A stretch of DNA of 64,000 nucleotides from Kaistia adipata DSM 17808 (GTDB taxonomy: Bacteria; Pseudomonadota; Alphaproteobacteria; Rhizobiales; Kaistiaceae), in assembly GCF_000423225.1 (NCBI RefSeq), contig NZ_AUHO01000011.1, positions 62,001 through 126,000 of the forward strand, read 5' to 3'. Positions 15,479 through 23,164 of this stretch are shown one piece after another. Below the pieces are notes generated by a model, which was not told the DNA's origin, searched no databases, and saw nothing but the letters and a program-made list of their open reading frames with translations. Position 1 is the first letter of the stretch. Each line of letters opens with the position of its first letter. A program made the position numbers and the translations under genes.

Positions 15479-17161
15479 ATGACAGCGATTCTACTCTGGG
15501 GCGTCGCGGCCGCCATCGTGCTCGCATCCGAGCGGCGCGTTACCCGGCCGACCTTCTCACTCGTCGCCTTCGCCTTCCTGACCGCGCTGTTCCTGCTGGC
15601 GACGGGCGACCTGCCGCGCGCGACGCTGCTCGCGCTGATCCTGACGTTGACCATCGTCGGCGCCTCGGCGGTCAAGCACCACCACAGCGGCATGAAGTTC
15701 GCGGTCGCGGACCTGGCGCTGACCTTCGCCGGCACGATTCCCTTCATGCTGCGGCAGTATCGCCGCACGGCGACGCTCACCATCGCCGGCGCCGTGCTGC
15801 TGGCGCTCGCGGCGATCGCCACGCTCGCCCTGGTCCGCGGCGAACCGATCACCTTCCCCCTCCGCCTCCTCGCCTTCGCCATTGCCTGCGCCGCGCTCTA
15901 CGCCTTATGGCGCTTCGACGGCGGCACGGCCTACCGCGTCGACGTCACGCGGCAGGACCGCTTCTTCTCGTTCTTCATCGCCTCGCTGGTCGACGTCGCG
16001 AGCTGGTGGCCGAGCGGCGGGCTCCGGATGCTCGACGTCGCGGCGACGCCACTGCCGCCCGAAGCCCCCGTCCCGGCCCGCTCCGAGATCCGGCCCGACA
16101 TCATCGTCATCCAGCATGAATCGGTCTTCGACCCGCGCCTCTACGGCCTGCCGGTCGACGATCGCGTGGCCGAGTTCCTGACGCCCAGGGATGGGCTCAA
16201 CGGCACGCTGCATGTCGACATCTATGGCGGTGGCTCCTGGCAGACGGAGTTCAGCCTGCTGACCGGCCTCTCCTCGGCCAGTTTCGGGCCGGATTCCTAT
16301 TTCCTGTTCAAGAAGGGCGTCGGACGCTTCCGCCATTCGCTGCCGAGCGAACTGACCGCGCTCGGCTACCGGACGATGCTCGCGACGAGCTGCCGCCGCG
16401 AATTCATGAACTACGACGCCTTCTATGCCGGGCTCGGCGTCAAGGAGCGCGTCTTCTCGGACGAATTCCCCGCGCCCTTCGACCTCGCCGCCTTCGAGAT
16501 CACCAATTCCGATACCGATTTCTTCGCGGCGACCGAGGGCGCCATCGAGCGCTCGATCGACCGCGATCCGGCGCCGCGCTTCATCATGGCGCTGACCAAC
16601 TACAATCACGGTCCGCACGAGACGCGGCTGGTGCCGCCGGGCCGTTTCGAGGACGAGCGCCGCTTCGCCCTCGCCGCGCTCCCCGACGCGACCTATGGCG
16701 AATATTTCGCCCGCCTCGCCGAGACGGCGGAGAGCTATGCCGCGTTCCGCGACGCGCTCAGGGCGCGTTACCCCGATCGCCCGATGCTGATCGTCCGCTA
16801 TGGCGACCACCAGCCGACGATGAGCCGCGCCATCGAGGCGGCGCGCGACATCGCGCCCGACGACCCGCGCCAGTTCGAGACCTTCTACGCGATCGAGGCG
16901 GTGAACTTCGAGCCGGCGATCGCGAGCGTGCCGGAGAAGCTCGACATCGCCATGCTCGGCACGGTGGCGCTGCAGGCATCCGGCCTGCCGCTCGACGCCA
17001 TCACGGCCACCCGCGCCAGCCTGATCGACGAATGCGGCGCGCTCTACATGGCGACGCCGTCGGAGCGCAAGGACCGTTTCCACAAGACGCTCGTCGACCA
17101 GGGCTGGATCGATCTCGGCACGACCACCCCGGTCTTGCCGACCGTGGCCGAACGGGCATGA
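15479..17161 (+). CDS. LTA-synthase-like sulfatase/alkaline-phosphatase-superfamily membrane enzyme
   Basis: A 560-residue inner-membrane protein: about five helices in residues 1-145, then a large extracytoplasmic catalytic domain. It belongs to the lipoteichoic-acid-synthase/phosphoglycerol-transferase branch. Visible active-site elements are Glu214 in QHESVFD (metal), Thr256 in GSWQTEFSLLTG (nucleophile), the NYNHGPHE motif, and RYGDHQP (metal His/Asp). Related alphaproteobacterial enzymes decorate glycans or lipids with phosphoglycerol or phosphoethanolamine. The polymer modified here is unknown. It shares a transcript with the FemAB-like gene 6 nt upstream. Confidence 0.82.
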   Translation: MTAILLWGVAAAIVLASERRVTRPTFSLVAFAFLTALFLLATGDLPRATLLALILTLTIVGASAVKHHHSGMKFAVADLALTFAGTIPFMLRQYRRTATLTIAGAVLLALAAIATLALVRGEPITFPLRLLAFAIACAALYALWRFDGGTAYRVDVTRQDRFFSFFIASLVDVASWWPSGGLRMLDVAATPLPPEAPVPARSEIRPDIIVIQHESVFDPRLYGLPVDDRVAEFLTPRDGLNGTLHVDIYGGGSWQTEFSLLTGLSSASFGPDSYFLFKKGVGRFRHSLPSELTALGYRTMLATSCRREFMNYDAFYAGLGVKERVFSDEFPAPFDLAAFEITNSDTDFFAATEGAIERSIDRDPAPRFIMALTNYNHGPHETRLVPPGRFEDERRFALAALPDATYGEYFARLAETAESYAAFRDALRARYPDRPMLIVRYGDHQPTMSRAIEAARDIAPDDPRQFETFYAIEAVNFEPAIASVPEKLDIAMLGTVALQASGLPLDAITATRASLIDECGALYMATPSERKDRFHKTLVDQGWIDLGTTTPVLPTVAERA

Positions 17162-17175
17162 TGCGCCAATCCCGG

Positions 17176-17279
17176 GGGTCTTTCATCGTTTCCTGACAGC
17201 GATGAAAAGACCCTGGCTCACTGTTTGATCGCGTTTTCCTCACGCGAGCCGTCACCCACTTCGCTTGAACACGCTCTAG
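17176..17279 (+). repeat. Composite dispersed repeat, copy B (hairpin plus conserved box)
   Basis: GGGTCTTTCATCG (17176-17188) pairs with 17200-17213, a 13-bp stem with a 1-nt bulge. After 14 nt comes the box (17228-17279), starting TCGCGTTTTCCTCACGCG and ending CACGCTCTAG. Compared with copy A the stem has two pair-preserving changes (A-T to C-G and C-G to A-T), which supports a selected structure. It lies downstream of the LTA-synthase-like gene and just before the HIT gene's Shine-Dalgarno site. Confidence 0.72.
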
Positions 17280-17293
17280 GACCGGAGATCCCG

Positions 17294-17722
17294 ATGACCA
17301 GCTATGACGACGCCAACATCTTCGCCCGGATCCTGCGCGGTGAAATCCCGTCGCATCGCGTCTATGAGGACGCCGAGACGATCGCTTTCATGGATGTGAT
17401 GCCGCAGGGCCCCGGCCATCTGCTCGTCGTGCCGCGCGCGCCGTCGCGCAACCTGCTCGACGCCGCGCCGGACACGCTGGCGCGCCTGATGCCGGTGGTG
17501 CAGAAGCTTGCCCGCGCCGCCAAGGTGGCGTTCGCCGCCGACGGCGTCACCGTGATGCAGTTCAACGAGCCGGCCTCTGGCCAAACCGTGTTCCACCTGC
17601 ACGTCCACATCATCCCCCGCTTCGCGGGCGAGCCGCTGCATCCGCATTCCGGCACGATGGAGAAGCCCGAGATCCTGGCCGAGCACGCCGAGCGCGTCCG
17701 CGCCGCGCTGGCCGCCGGATAG
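17294..17722 (+). CDS. HIT-family protein
   Basis: A 142-residue histidine-triad nucleotide-binding hydrolase of the Hint/Fhit superfamily. The motif HLHVHII has His101, His103 and His105, the last being the usual nucleophile position. The N-terminal IFARILRGEIPSHRVYED and FMDVMPQGPGHLLVVP are classical Hint features. Such proteins hydrolyse AMP-lysine or related phosphoramidates; the true substrate is unknown. ATG 17294 has GGAG 6 nt upstream. A longer in-frame ORF would start inside repeat copy B and is rejected. A run of six T follows the stop codon. Confidence 0.88.
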   Translation: MTSYDDANIFARILRGEIPSHRVYEDAETIAFMDVMPQGPGHLLVVPRAPSRNLLDAAPDTLARLMPVVQKLARAAKVAFAADGVTVMQFNEPASGQTVFHLHVHIIPRFAGEPLHPHSGTMEKPEILAEHAERVRAALAAG

Positions 17723-17738
17723 TTTTTTCTCGCCGGCA

Positions 17739-17765
17739 TGTCACAGGCGGCTGCGCCGTCTCGTC
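17739..17765 (+). promoter_or_regulatory. ECF41 sigma-factor promoter
   Basis: TGTCACA (17739-17745) and CGTC (17762-17765) are separated by exactly 16 nt, the known ECF41 promoter consensus and spacing. It is 29 nt upstream of the AhpD-like gene start at 17795, whose neighbour at 18336 is an ECF41 sigma factor. This is the standard arrangement of the group, in which the sigma factor drives a nearby carboxymuconolactone-decarboxylase-like gene. Confidence 0.82.
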
Positions 17766-17794
17766 TTATCTCCGTCAACCGCACGGAGACGATC

Positions 17795-18265
17795 ATGACC
17801 GAGAGACTGAACGCCTATGCCGCCGCGCCCGAAGCCTACAAGGCGATGCAGGAACTGGCCACGAAGCTCGCCGCTTGCGGCATCGAGCACAGCCTTCAGG
17901 AACTGGTGAAGATCCGCGCCTCGCAGATCAATGGCTGCGCCTATTGCCTGCACATGCACACGGCCGATGCGCGCAAGCAGGGCGAGACCGAGGAGCGGAT
18001 CTACCTTCTGAGCGCCTGGCGCGAGTCGCTGCTCTACACGCCGCGCGAGCGCGCGGCGCTGGGCTGGACCGAGGCGCTGACCCTGATCGCGCAGACCCAG
18101 GCGCCCGACGCCGACTATGAAGCGCTGCAGGCCGCGTTCACCGCGAAGGAACAGGTCGAGCTGACCTTCCTGATCGGCGCCATCAACACGTGGAATCGGA
18201 TCGCCGTGGGGTTCCGCTCGGTGCATCCGAACGACCGCAGGATGGCCGCCCGCGCGGCCGCCTGA
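17795..18265 (+). CDS. Carboxymuconolactone decarboxylase / AhpD-like protein
   Basis: A 156-residue alkylhydroperoxidase-fold protein. The redox motif CAYCLHMH has Cys48, Cys51 and His55, the AhpD-type peroxidase set. Downstream it keeps WRESLLYTPRERAALGWTEA, which is typical of the CMD family. ATG 17795 has GGAGA 8 nt upstream. It lies behind an ECF41 promoter and 70 nt before the ECF41 sigma gene. Genes of this type (carboxymuconolactone decarboxylases, oxidoreductases, epimerases) are the usual ECF41 targets. Peroxidase or thiol-redox function is inferred from the motif. Confidence 0.9.
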   Translation: MTERLNAYAAAPEAYKAMQELATKLAACGIEHSLQELVKIRASQINGCAYCLHMHTADARKQGETEERIYLLSAWRESLLYTPRERAALGWTEALTLIAQTQAPDADYEALQAAFTAKEQVELTFLIGAINTWNRIAVGFRSVHPNDRRMAARAAA

Positions 18266-18335
18266 CACATTTGCCTTCTCCCGGCCGCGGCCGCCCCGTG
18301 TCGCGACCGGGAGAAACCTTCGAGACGGGAGCTAA

Positions 18336-19235
18336 ATGGTCGACGCGTCCACCGCCGAGTTCGAACAGCATCGCCGCTTCCTGACCGGGCTTGCCTATCG
18401 CATGCTCGGATCGCTGGCCGATGCCCAGGACATCGTGCAGGACGCGTTCCTGCGCTGGCACGGCGCGGCGCGCGCCAGCATCGCCAGCCCACGCGCCTGG
18501 CTCGGCACGACCGTCACGAGGCTCTGCCTCGACATGATCAAATCGGCCCGCGCCCGGCGCGAGAGCTATGTCGGGCAATGGCTGCCGGAGCCGGTGATCG
18601 CCCCCCTCGATGCGACCGATGCGGCGCTGGCGGCGGAGGATCGGATCGACGCGCCGGTGGCGCTGATGATCGCCATGGAGCGGCTGTCGCCGCTGGAGCG
18701 CGCCGTCTTCATCCTGCACGAACTGTTCGATTTCGGCTTCGCCGAGATCGCTGATGCGATCGACCGCAGCGAAGCGGCGTGCCGGCAATTGCTGGTCCGC
18801 GCGCGCGGCCATGTCGGCGAGGAACGCTCCCGCTTCGACGTCGATGCCGACGAGGCCGCCCGCGTCACCACCGCCTTTTTCGCCGCGGTCGGCAGCGGCG
18901 ACGCCTCGCGGCTGCGCGACCTCCTGGCCGAAGCCGCGCGGATGCACAGCGACGGCGGCGGCAAGCGCCTCTCGACGCTCAACGTCATCCGCGGCGCCGA
19001 CCGGATCAGCCGCTTCTTCGCCGGCGTCGCGCAGAAGCACGGGCCGGAGGCGTTTCGCGACTGGTCGGGGCCGCTCTGGATCAACGGCCTGCCCGGCTAT
19101 GTCTCCGCCGACGACCACGGCCTGCTGCAGACGACGGCGCTCGAGATCGCCGATGGCCGCATCGTCGCGGTCTACATCATGCGCAATCCCGACAAGCTGG
19201 CGGGCGTCGGGGACTTCCTGCTTCCCGCCGGCTGA
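18336..19235 (+). CDS. ECF41-group sigma factor with SnoaL-like C-terminal domain
   Basis: A 299-residue sigma factor. Region sigma2 spans about residues 8-75 (LAYRMLGSLADAQDIVQDAF) and sigma4 about 105-165 (LSPLERAVFILHELFDFGFA). The linker has the group-specific LPEP motif (83-86). The extra C-terminal domain (about 175-299) is SnoaL-like and carries SDGGGK and RNPDKL, both diagnostic of ECF41. In this group the fused domain regulates activity in place of a separate anti-sigma factor, and none is seen nearby. It probably reads the promoter at 17739. The signal it senses is unknown. Confidence 0.92.
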   Translation: MVDASTAEFEQHRRFLTGLAYRMLGSLADAQDIVQDAFLRWHGAARASIASPRAWLGTTVTRLCLDMIKSARARRESYVGQWLPEPVIAPLDATDAALAAEDRIDAPVALMIAMERLSPLERAVFILHELFDFGFAEIADAIDRSEAACRQLLVRARGHVGEERSRFDVDADEAARVTTAFFAAVGSGDASRLRDLLAEAARMHSDGGGKRLSTLNVIRGADRISRFFAGVAQKHGPEAFRDWSGPLWINGLPGYVSADDHGLLQTTALEIADGRIVAVYIMRNPDKLAGVGDFLLPAG

Positions 19236-19243
19236 CGCATGAA

Positions 19244-19273
19244 AAGGGCGGGACGCCTCAGCGTCCCGCCCTT
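19244..19273. terminator. Strong bidirectional terminator
   Basis: AAGGGCGGGACGC (19244-19256) and GCGTCCCGCCCTT (19261-19273) form a perfect 13-bp stem with a CTCA loop. It lies between the convergent ECF41 sigma gene and clpA. AAAA precedes the stem, giving a short U-tract for the minus-strand transcript. Confidence 0.75.
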
Positions 19274-19295
19274 CGCATTCGTCACCGGATCCGGA

Positions 19296-21737
19296 TCACT
19301 CCGTCTTCAGCGGCACCTTCGGCACCAGCCCACCGCGCTTCGGCGGCGTCGGCTTCTCGGCCGGCGGCTTCTTCGCGGTCGCGCTCGCGGCCTTGCGCTT
19401 CGGCTTGGCCTTGGCCTTCGGCTCCTCGGGCTCGGGCTTCGGCGTCACCGGGCCGTCCTCGATCGGCTCGAGATGGAGGCCGGTCTCGCCGTCTTCCTTG
19501 GTCTCGACCGTCACCTTGACGGTGCCGCCCTTGCGGAGCTTGCCGAACAGCACCTCGTCGGCGAGCGGCTGCTTGATCGTCTGCTGGATCACGCGGCCGA
19601 GCGGACGCGCGCCCATCTGGCGGTCGTAGCCCTTGTGCGCCAGCCAGTCGATCGCCTCGGGCGAGAGATCGAAGGTGACGCCGCGATCGGCGAGCTGCGC
19701 CTCGAGCTGGAGCACGAACTTCTGCACGACATTGTGCACGACCTCGATCGGCAGGTTGCCGAACTGCACGATGGCGTCGAGCCGGTTGCGGAACTCCGGC
19801 GCGAACAGGCGGTTGATCGCCTCCTGGTCGTCAGGATCGCGCGTCGAGCTCTTGAAGCCGATCGCCGGCTTGGCGAGATCGGCCGCGCCGGCATTGGTGG
19901 TCATGATCAGGATGACGTTCCTGAAATCGACCTGCTTGCCGTTGTGGTCGGTCAGCTTGCCGTGGTCCATCACCTGCAACAGGATGTTGAACAGGTCCGG
20001 ATGTGCCTTCTCGATCTCGTCGAGCAGCAGCACGCAATGCGGATGCTGGTCGACGCCATCCGTGAGCAGGCCGCCCTGGTCGAAGCCGACATAGCCCGGA
20101 GGCGCGCCGATCAGCCGCGAGACGGTGTGGCGCTCCATGTATTCGGACATGTCGAAGCGGATCAACTCGACGCCGAGGCTGGCGGCCAGCTGCTTCGCGA
20201 CTTCGGTCTTGCCGACGCCAGTCGGGCCGGCGAACAGGTAGGAACCGATCGGCTTCTCCGGCTCGCGCAGGCCGGCGCGGGCCAGCTTGATCGCCGAGGT
20301 CACCTGCTCGATGGCGCTGTCCTGGCCATAGACGACGCGCTTCAGCGTGGTCTCGAGCCCCTTCAGCACTTCCTGGTCGTTCTTCGACACCGTCTTGGGC
20401 GGGATCCGCGCCATGGTGGCGATGGTGTCCTCGATCTCCTTGACGCCGATCGTCTTCTTGCGCCGGTTCTCGGGGATCAGCATCTGTGACGCGCCGGTCT
20501 CGTCGATCACGTCGATCGCCTTGTCCGGCAGCTTGCGGTCATGGATGTAGCGGGCCGAGAGCTCGACCGCCGACTTGATCGCCTCGTTGGTGTAGCGGAC
20601 GCGGTGGAAGTCCTCGAAATAGGGCTTCAGGCCCTTCAGGATCTCGATCGCATCCGGCACGGACGGCTCGTTGACGTCGATCTTCTGGAAGCGCCGGACG
20701 AGCGCCCGGTCCTTCTCGAAGAACTGCCGGTACTCCTTGTAGGTGGTCGAGCCGATGCAGCGGATCGAACCGCCGGCCAGCGCCGGCTTCAGGAGGTTGG
20801 AGGCGTCCATCGCGCCGCCCGAGGTGGCGCCGGCGCCGATCACCGTGTGGATCTCGTCGATGAACAGGATCGAGCCCGGATACTCCTCGATCTCCTTGAC
20901 GACCTGCTTCAGCCGCTCCTCGAAATCGCCGCGATAGCGGGTTCCGGCCAAAAGCGTGCCCATGTCGAGCGAGAAGATGGTCGAGCCGGCGAGCACGTCG
21001 GGGACGTCGCCCTCGACGATTCGCTTGGCGAGCCCCTCGGCGATCGCCGTCTTGCCGACACCGGGATCGCCGACGAAGAGCGGGTTGTTCTTCTGGCGAC
21101 GGCAGAGCACCTGGATCGTGCGCGCGATCTCGCTGTCGCGACCGATCAGCGGATCGATCTTCCCCTTCTTCGCCTTCTCGTTGAGGTTGACGCAGTAAGC
21201 ATCGAGCGCATCGGCCTTTTTCTTGTTCTCTTCACGGGCATCGACGGTTGCCGCGTCGTCGTCGACGCCGCGCACCGGCCGGCTCTCGCTCATGCCGGCC
21301 CGCTTGGCGATGCCGTGCGAGATGTAGTTGACCGCGTCGTAGCGGGTCATGTCCTGCTCCTGCAGGAAATAGGCGGCATGGCTCTCGCGCTCGGCGAAGA
21401 TGGCGACGAGCACGTTGGCGCCGGTGACTTCCTCGCGGCCGGACGACTGGACATGGATGACAGCGCGCTGGATCACGCGCTGGAAGCCGGCGGTCGGCTT
21501 CGAATCCTCGTCGGGACCATGGGCGAGATTGGCGAGTTCGGTGTCGATATAATCGACGAGGCTGCGCTTCAGCATGTCGAGGTCGACATTGCAGGCGCGC
21601 ATGACCGCGGCCGCGTCCTGATCCTCGATCAGGGCCAGCAGCAGATGTTCGAGGGTCGCGTATTCCTGATGGCGTTCGTTCGCGAAGGCGAGCGCCTGGT
21701 GGAGGGCCTTTTCGAGGCTGCGGGAGAATGACGGCAC
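19296..21737 (-). CDS. clpA: ATP-dependent Clp protease ATP-binding subunit ClpA
   Basis: Hexameric AAA+ unfoldase that feeds ClpP. The 813-residue protein has the double Clp N-domain (1-145), AAA1 with Walker A GDPGVGKT and Walker B LFIDEIH, and AAA2 with Walker A GPTGVGKT, Walker B LLLDEIEK and the pore loop GYVGF. The ClpP-contact loop IGF appears in KPAIGFKSS, matching the ClpA IGL/IGF class. A basic, proline- and lysine-rich tail of about 50 residues (from 760) is an extension beyond E. coli ClpA. It follows clpS by 9 nt and should be cotranscribed. Confidence 0.96.
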   Translation of the reverse strand: MPSFSRSLEKALHQALAFANERHQEYATLEHLLLALIEDQDAAAVMRACNVDLDMLKRSLVDYIDTELANLAHGPDEDSKPTAGFQRVIQRAVIHVQSSGREEVTGANVLVAIFAERESHAAYFLQEQDMTRYDAVNYISHGIAKRAGMSESRPVRGVDDDAATVDAREENKKKADALDAYCVNLNEKAKKGKIDPLIGRDSEIARTIQVLCRRQKNNPLFVGDPGVGKTAIAEGLAKRIVEGDVPDVLAGSTIFSLDMGTLLAGTRYRGDFEERLKQVVKEIEEYPGSILFIDEIHTVIGAGATSGGAMDASNLLKPALAGGSIRCIGSTTYKEYRQFFEKDRALVRRFQKIDVNEPSVPDAIEILKGLKPYFEDFHRVRYTNEAIKSAVELSARYIHDRKLPDKAIDVIDETGASQMLIPENRRKKTIGVKEIEDTIATMARIPPKTVSKNDQEVLKGLETTLKRVVYGQDSAIEQVTSAIKLARAGLREPEKPIGSYLFAGPTGVGKTEVAKQLAASLGVELIRFDMSEYMERHTVSRLIGAPPGYVGFDQGGLLTDGVDQHPHCVLLLDEIEKAHPDLFNILLQVMDHGKLTDHNGKQVDFRNVILIMTTNAGAADLAKPAIGFKSSTRDPDDQEAINRLFAPEFRNRLDAIVQFGNLPIEVVHNVVQKFVLQLEAQLADRGVTFDLSPEAIDWLAHKGYDRQMGARPLGRVIQQTIKQPLADEVLFGKLRKGGTVKVTVETKEDGETGLHLEPIEDGPVTPKPEPEEPKAKAKPKRKAASATAKKPPAEKPTPPKRGGLVPKVPLKTE

Positions 21738-21746
21738 GTTAGGACC

Positions 21747-22076
21747 TCACTTCCTTTCCATCACGCATTGGAGCGGATGTTGGTGTTTGCGCGCGAAATC
21801 CATCACCTGCGTGACCTTGGTCTCGGCCACTTCGTAGGTGAAGACACCACACTCCCCCACACCATGCTGATGCACATGCAGCATGATCTGCGTCGCCTCC
21901 TCGCGGTTCTTGTTGAAGAACCGCTCAAGTACGTGCACGACGAACTCCATCGGCGTGTAGTCGTCGTTCAACAGCAGAACGCGGTACAAGTTCGGCCGCT
22001 TGGTCTTCGGCCGTGTCTTCGTGGCGACGCCGACATCGCTATCGCCATCATCGGGTCGACGGGTTTCTTTGCTCAT
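21747..22076 (-). CDS. clpS: ATP-dependent Clp protease adaptor ClpS
   Basis: Adaptor that delivers N-end-rule substrates to ClpA. The 109-residue protein has a flexible N-terminal tail (1-26) and the conserved core: [14 protein letters not shown], with the Asn-Asp-Asp of the N-degron pocket, then the [11 protein letters not shown] helix end and TYEVAETKV. These are typical ClpS1 features. The gene sits upstream of clpA on the same strand (9-nt gap), the standard alphaproteobacterial pair. No strong Shine-Dalgarno sequence precedes the ATG at 22076. Confidence 0.95.
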   Translation of the reverse strand: MSKETRRPDDGDSDVGVATKTRPKTKRPNLYRVLLLNDDYTPMEFVVHVLERFFNKNREEATQIMLHVHQHGVGECGVFTYEVAETKVTQVMDFARKHQHPLQCVMERK

Positions 22077-22327
22077 CTGCTTCGATCGGTACGTCGCTAA
22101 AACGGAATCCTGCCGATAATCCCGCTGCAGCGCAATCGCTCATTTCGAGCATTCCGCACCGCCGCGCGCTAAACAGGCGGAAGGGGTGTCGAACCTCTAT
22201 ATGGGGAGGTCGCGCAGGGATGGAAGTAGGCCGCCATCCGGACGACCGGCCAGCGCCGCCATCGGCAGGATCCGGCGGCGACCCGGACGGCCGCCGCAGG
22301 CCCCAAGGGACGAGACCTCGGACACAG
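22077..22327. other. Upstream region of clpS
   Basis: About 250 bp between clpS and the phasin terminator. I see no gene. On the minus strand an AT-rich block CATATAGAGG near 22195-22205 could be a -10 region, but no matching -35 was found. No heat-shock (sigma32) consensus was recognised. Confidence 0.4.
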
Positions 22328-22332
22328 ACAGC

Positions 22333-22358
22333 AAAAAGCCCGGCGCGAGGCCGGGCTT
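22333..22358 (-). terminator. Rho-independent terminator of the phasin gene
   Basis: On the minus strand AAGCCCGGC pairs with GCCGGGCTT across a 5-nt loop, and five T follow directly (AAAAA at 22333-22337 on the plus strand). It is 30 nt beyond the phasin stop codon at 22388. Confidence 0.8.
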
Positions 22359-22387
22359 CGGAACGGGTGCGGGACGCGTCCGGAGCG

Positions 22388-22720
22388 CTACTTGCCGAAC
22401 TTGCCGAACAGGCCCTCATACGGCTTGCAGGCCTCGCGCGTCGCCTCGGTCATCATCGTGCCGAGCTTCGACATTTCGCCGAAATAGCCTTCATAGGCGG
22501 TCTTCAGATAGTCCGTCTGCGCTTCGATGGCCTTCTCGACGCTGGTCGACGCCATCACCTTCCCGAGCGCGGCGGTGCCGGTCTCGAGGCTCTTCTTGGA
22601 ATAGTCGGCCGCCTCGACCGCGATCGCCTGCAGCCCCTGGCTGAGCGAGCCGAAGCTCTTCATGGCCATCTCGACGCTTTCCTTGCCAGCCTTCTGCATG
22701 CCATCAAAATCGGTGATCAC
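22388..22720 (-). CDS. Phasin-family protein
   Basis: A 110-residue amphipathic, mostly helical protein of the phasin_2 type, expected on polyhydroxyalkanoate granules. Features include SFGSLSQGLQAIAVEAADYSKKS and an EAQTDYLKTAYEGYFGEMSKLG segment, the pattern typical of rhizobial phasins. The start is the GTG at 22720, supported by GGAGG 8 nt upstream; the next in-frame ATG is at 22699. A clear terminator follows. It sits between clpS and dacC, as in many related genomes. No PHA synthase is in the window, so the granule role rests on the family. Confidence 0.85.
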   Translation of the reverse strand: MITDFDGMQKAGKESVEMAMKSFGSLSQGLQAIAVEAADYSKKSLETGTAALGKVMASTSVEKAIEAQTDYLKTAYEGYFGEMSKLGTMMTEATREACKPYEGLFGKFGK

Positions 22721-23164
22721 AAGGGCACCCTCCGCCTTCGAGCTTGCGCCATAGCCAGCTCAACGAGCACAGGATTCCCCCGGACACGCCCTAAAGTCAA
22801 CAAAATTGCTGCGCCGCACAACAATGCGCGCGCAGCGCAGCAGCACCGGACCGGCCCCGTCCCAGCCGGCAACCTCCCGTTCACCCTTCACCGATTTTTA
22901 CGGTTTCGTAACGGCGTTTCCTTAACCTCCGACAACAGACCGAGGATCGGCACGGCGCGCGCCATACGGCATTCTCCTGGCGCGGGTACGGGTTTCCGCG
23001 GGAAAGCGAAGCGCCGGACGCCGCCAGCGGCATCCGGCACGGATCTTCCCGGTTAAGGATTCTCCCGGCCTGCCTCAAAAAAGTGCGGGTTTCGCGGTCT
23101 GTTGGGTATGGGCACTGCCGGAGCGGAAGCTCCGGTTCTGCGAGACGCGGAGATTTCAGTCGAA
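22721..23164. other. Divergent promoter region of phasin and dacC genes
   Basis: 444 bp without a credible gene. For the phasin, TTGACT (minus strand, 22800-22795) is a possible -35 but the -10 is weak. Toward dacC there is GTAACGGCG and CCTTAACCTCC near 22910-22930; TTAACC resembles a CtrA half-site, but the full TTAA-N7-TTAA pair is absent. Short reading frames here are on the wrong strand with poor codon use. Confidence 0.4.

Noticed and set aside
19239-21731. Two long plus-strand frames opposite clpA
   Set aside because: Antisense shadows of clpA with repetitive Asp/Val/Arg composition and no motif.
22905-22930. CtrA-type binding site before dacC
   Set aside because: Only one TTAACC half-site is visible; the TTAA-N7-TTAA pair is missing.
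22881-23078. 65-codon minus-strand frame upstream of dacC
   Set aside because: Arg/Cys-rich, no ribosome site, falls in the promoter region.
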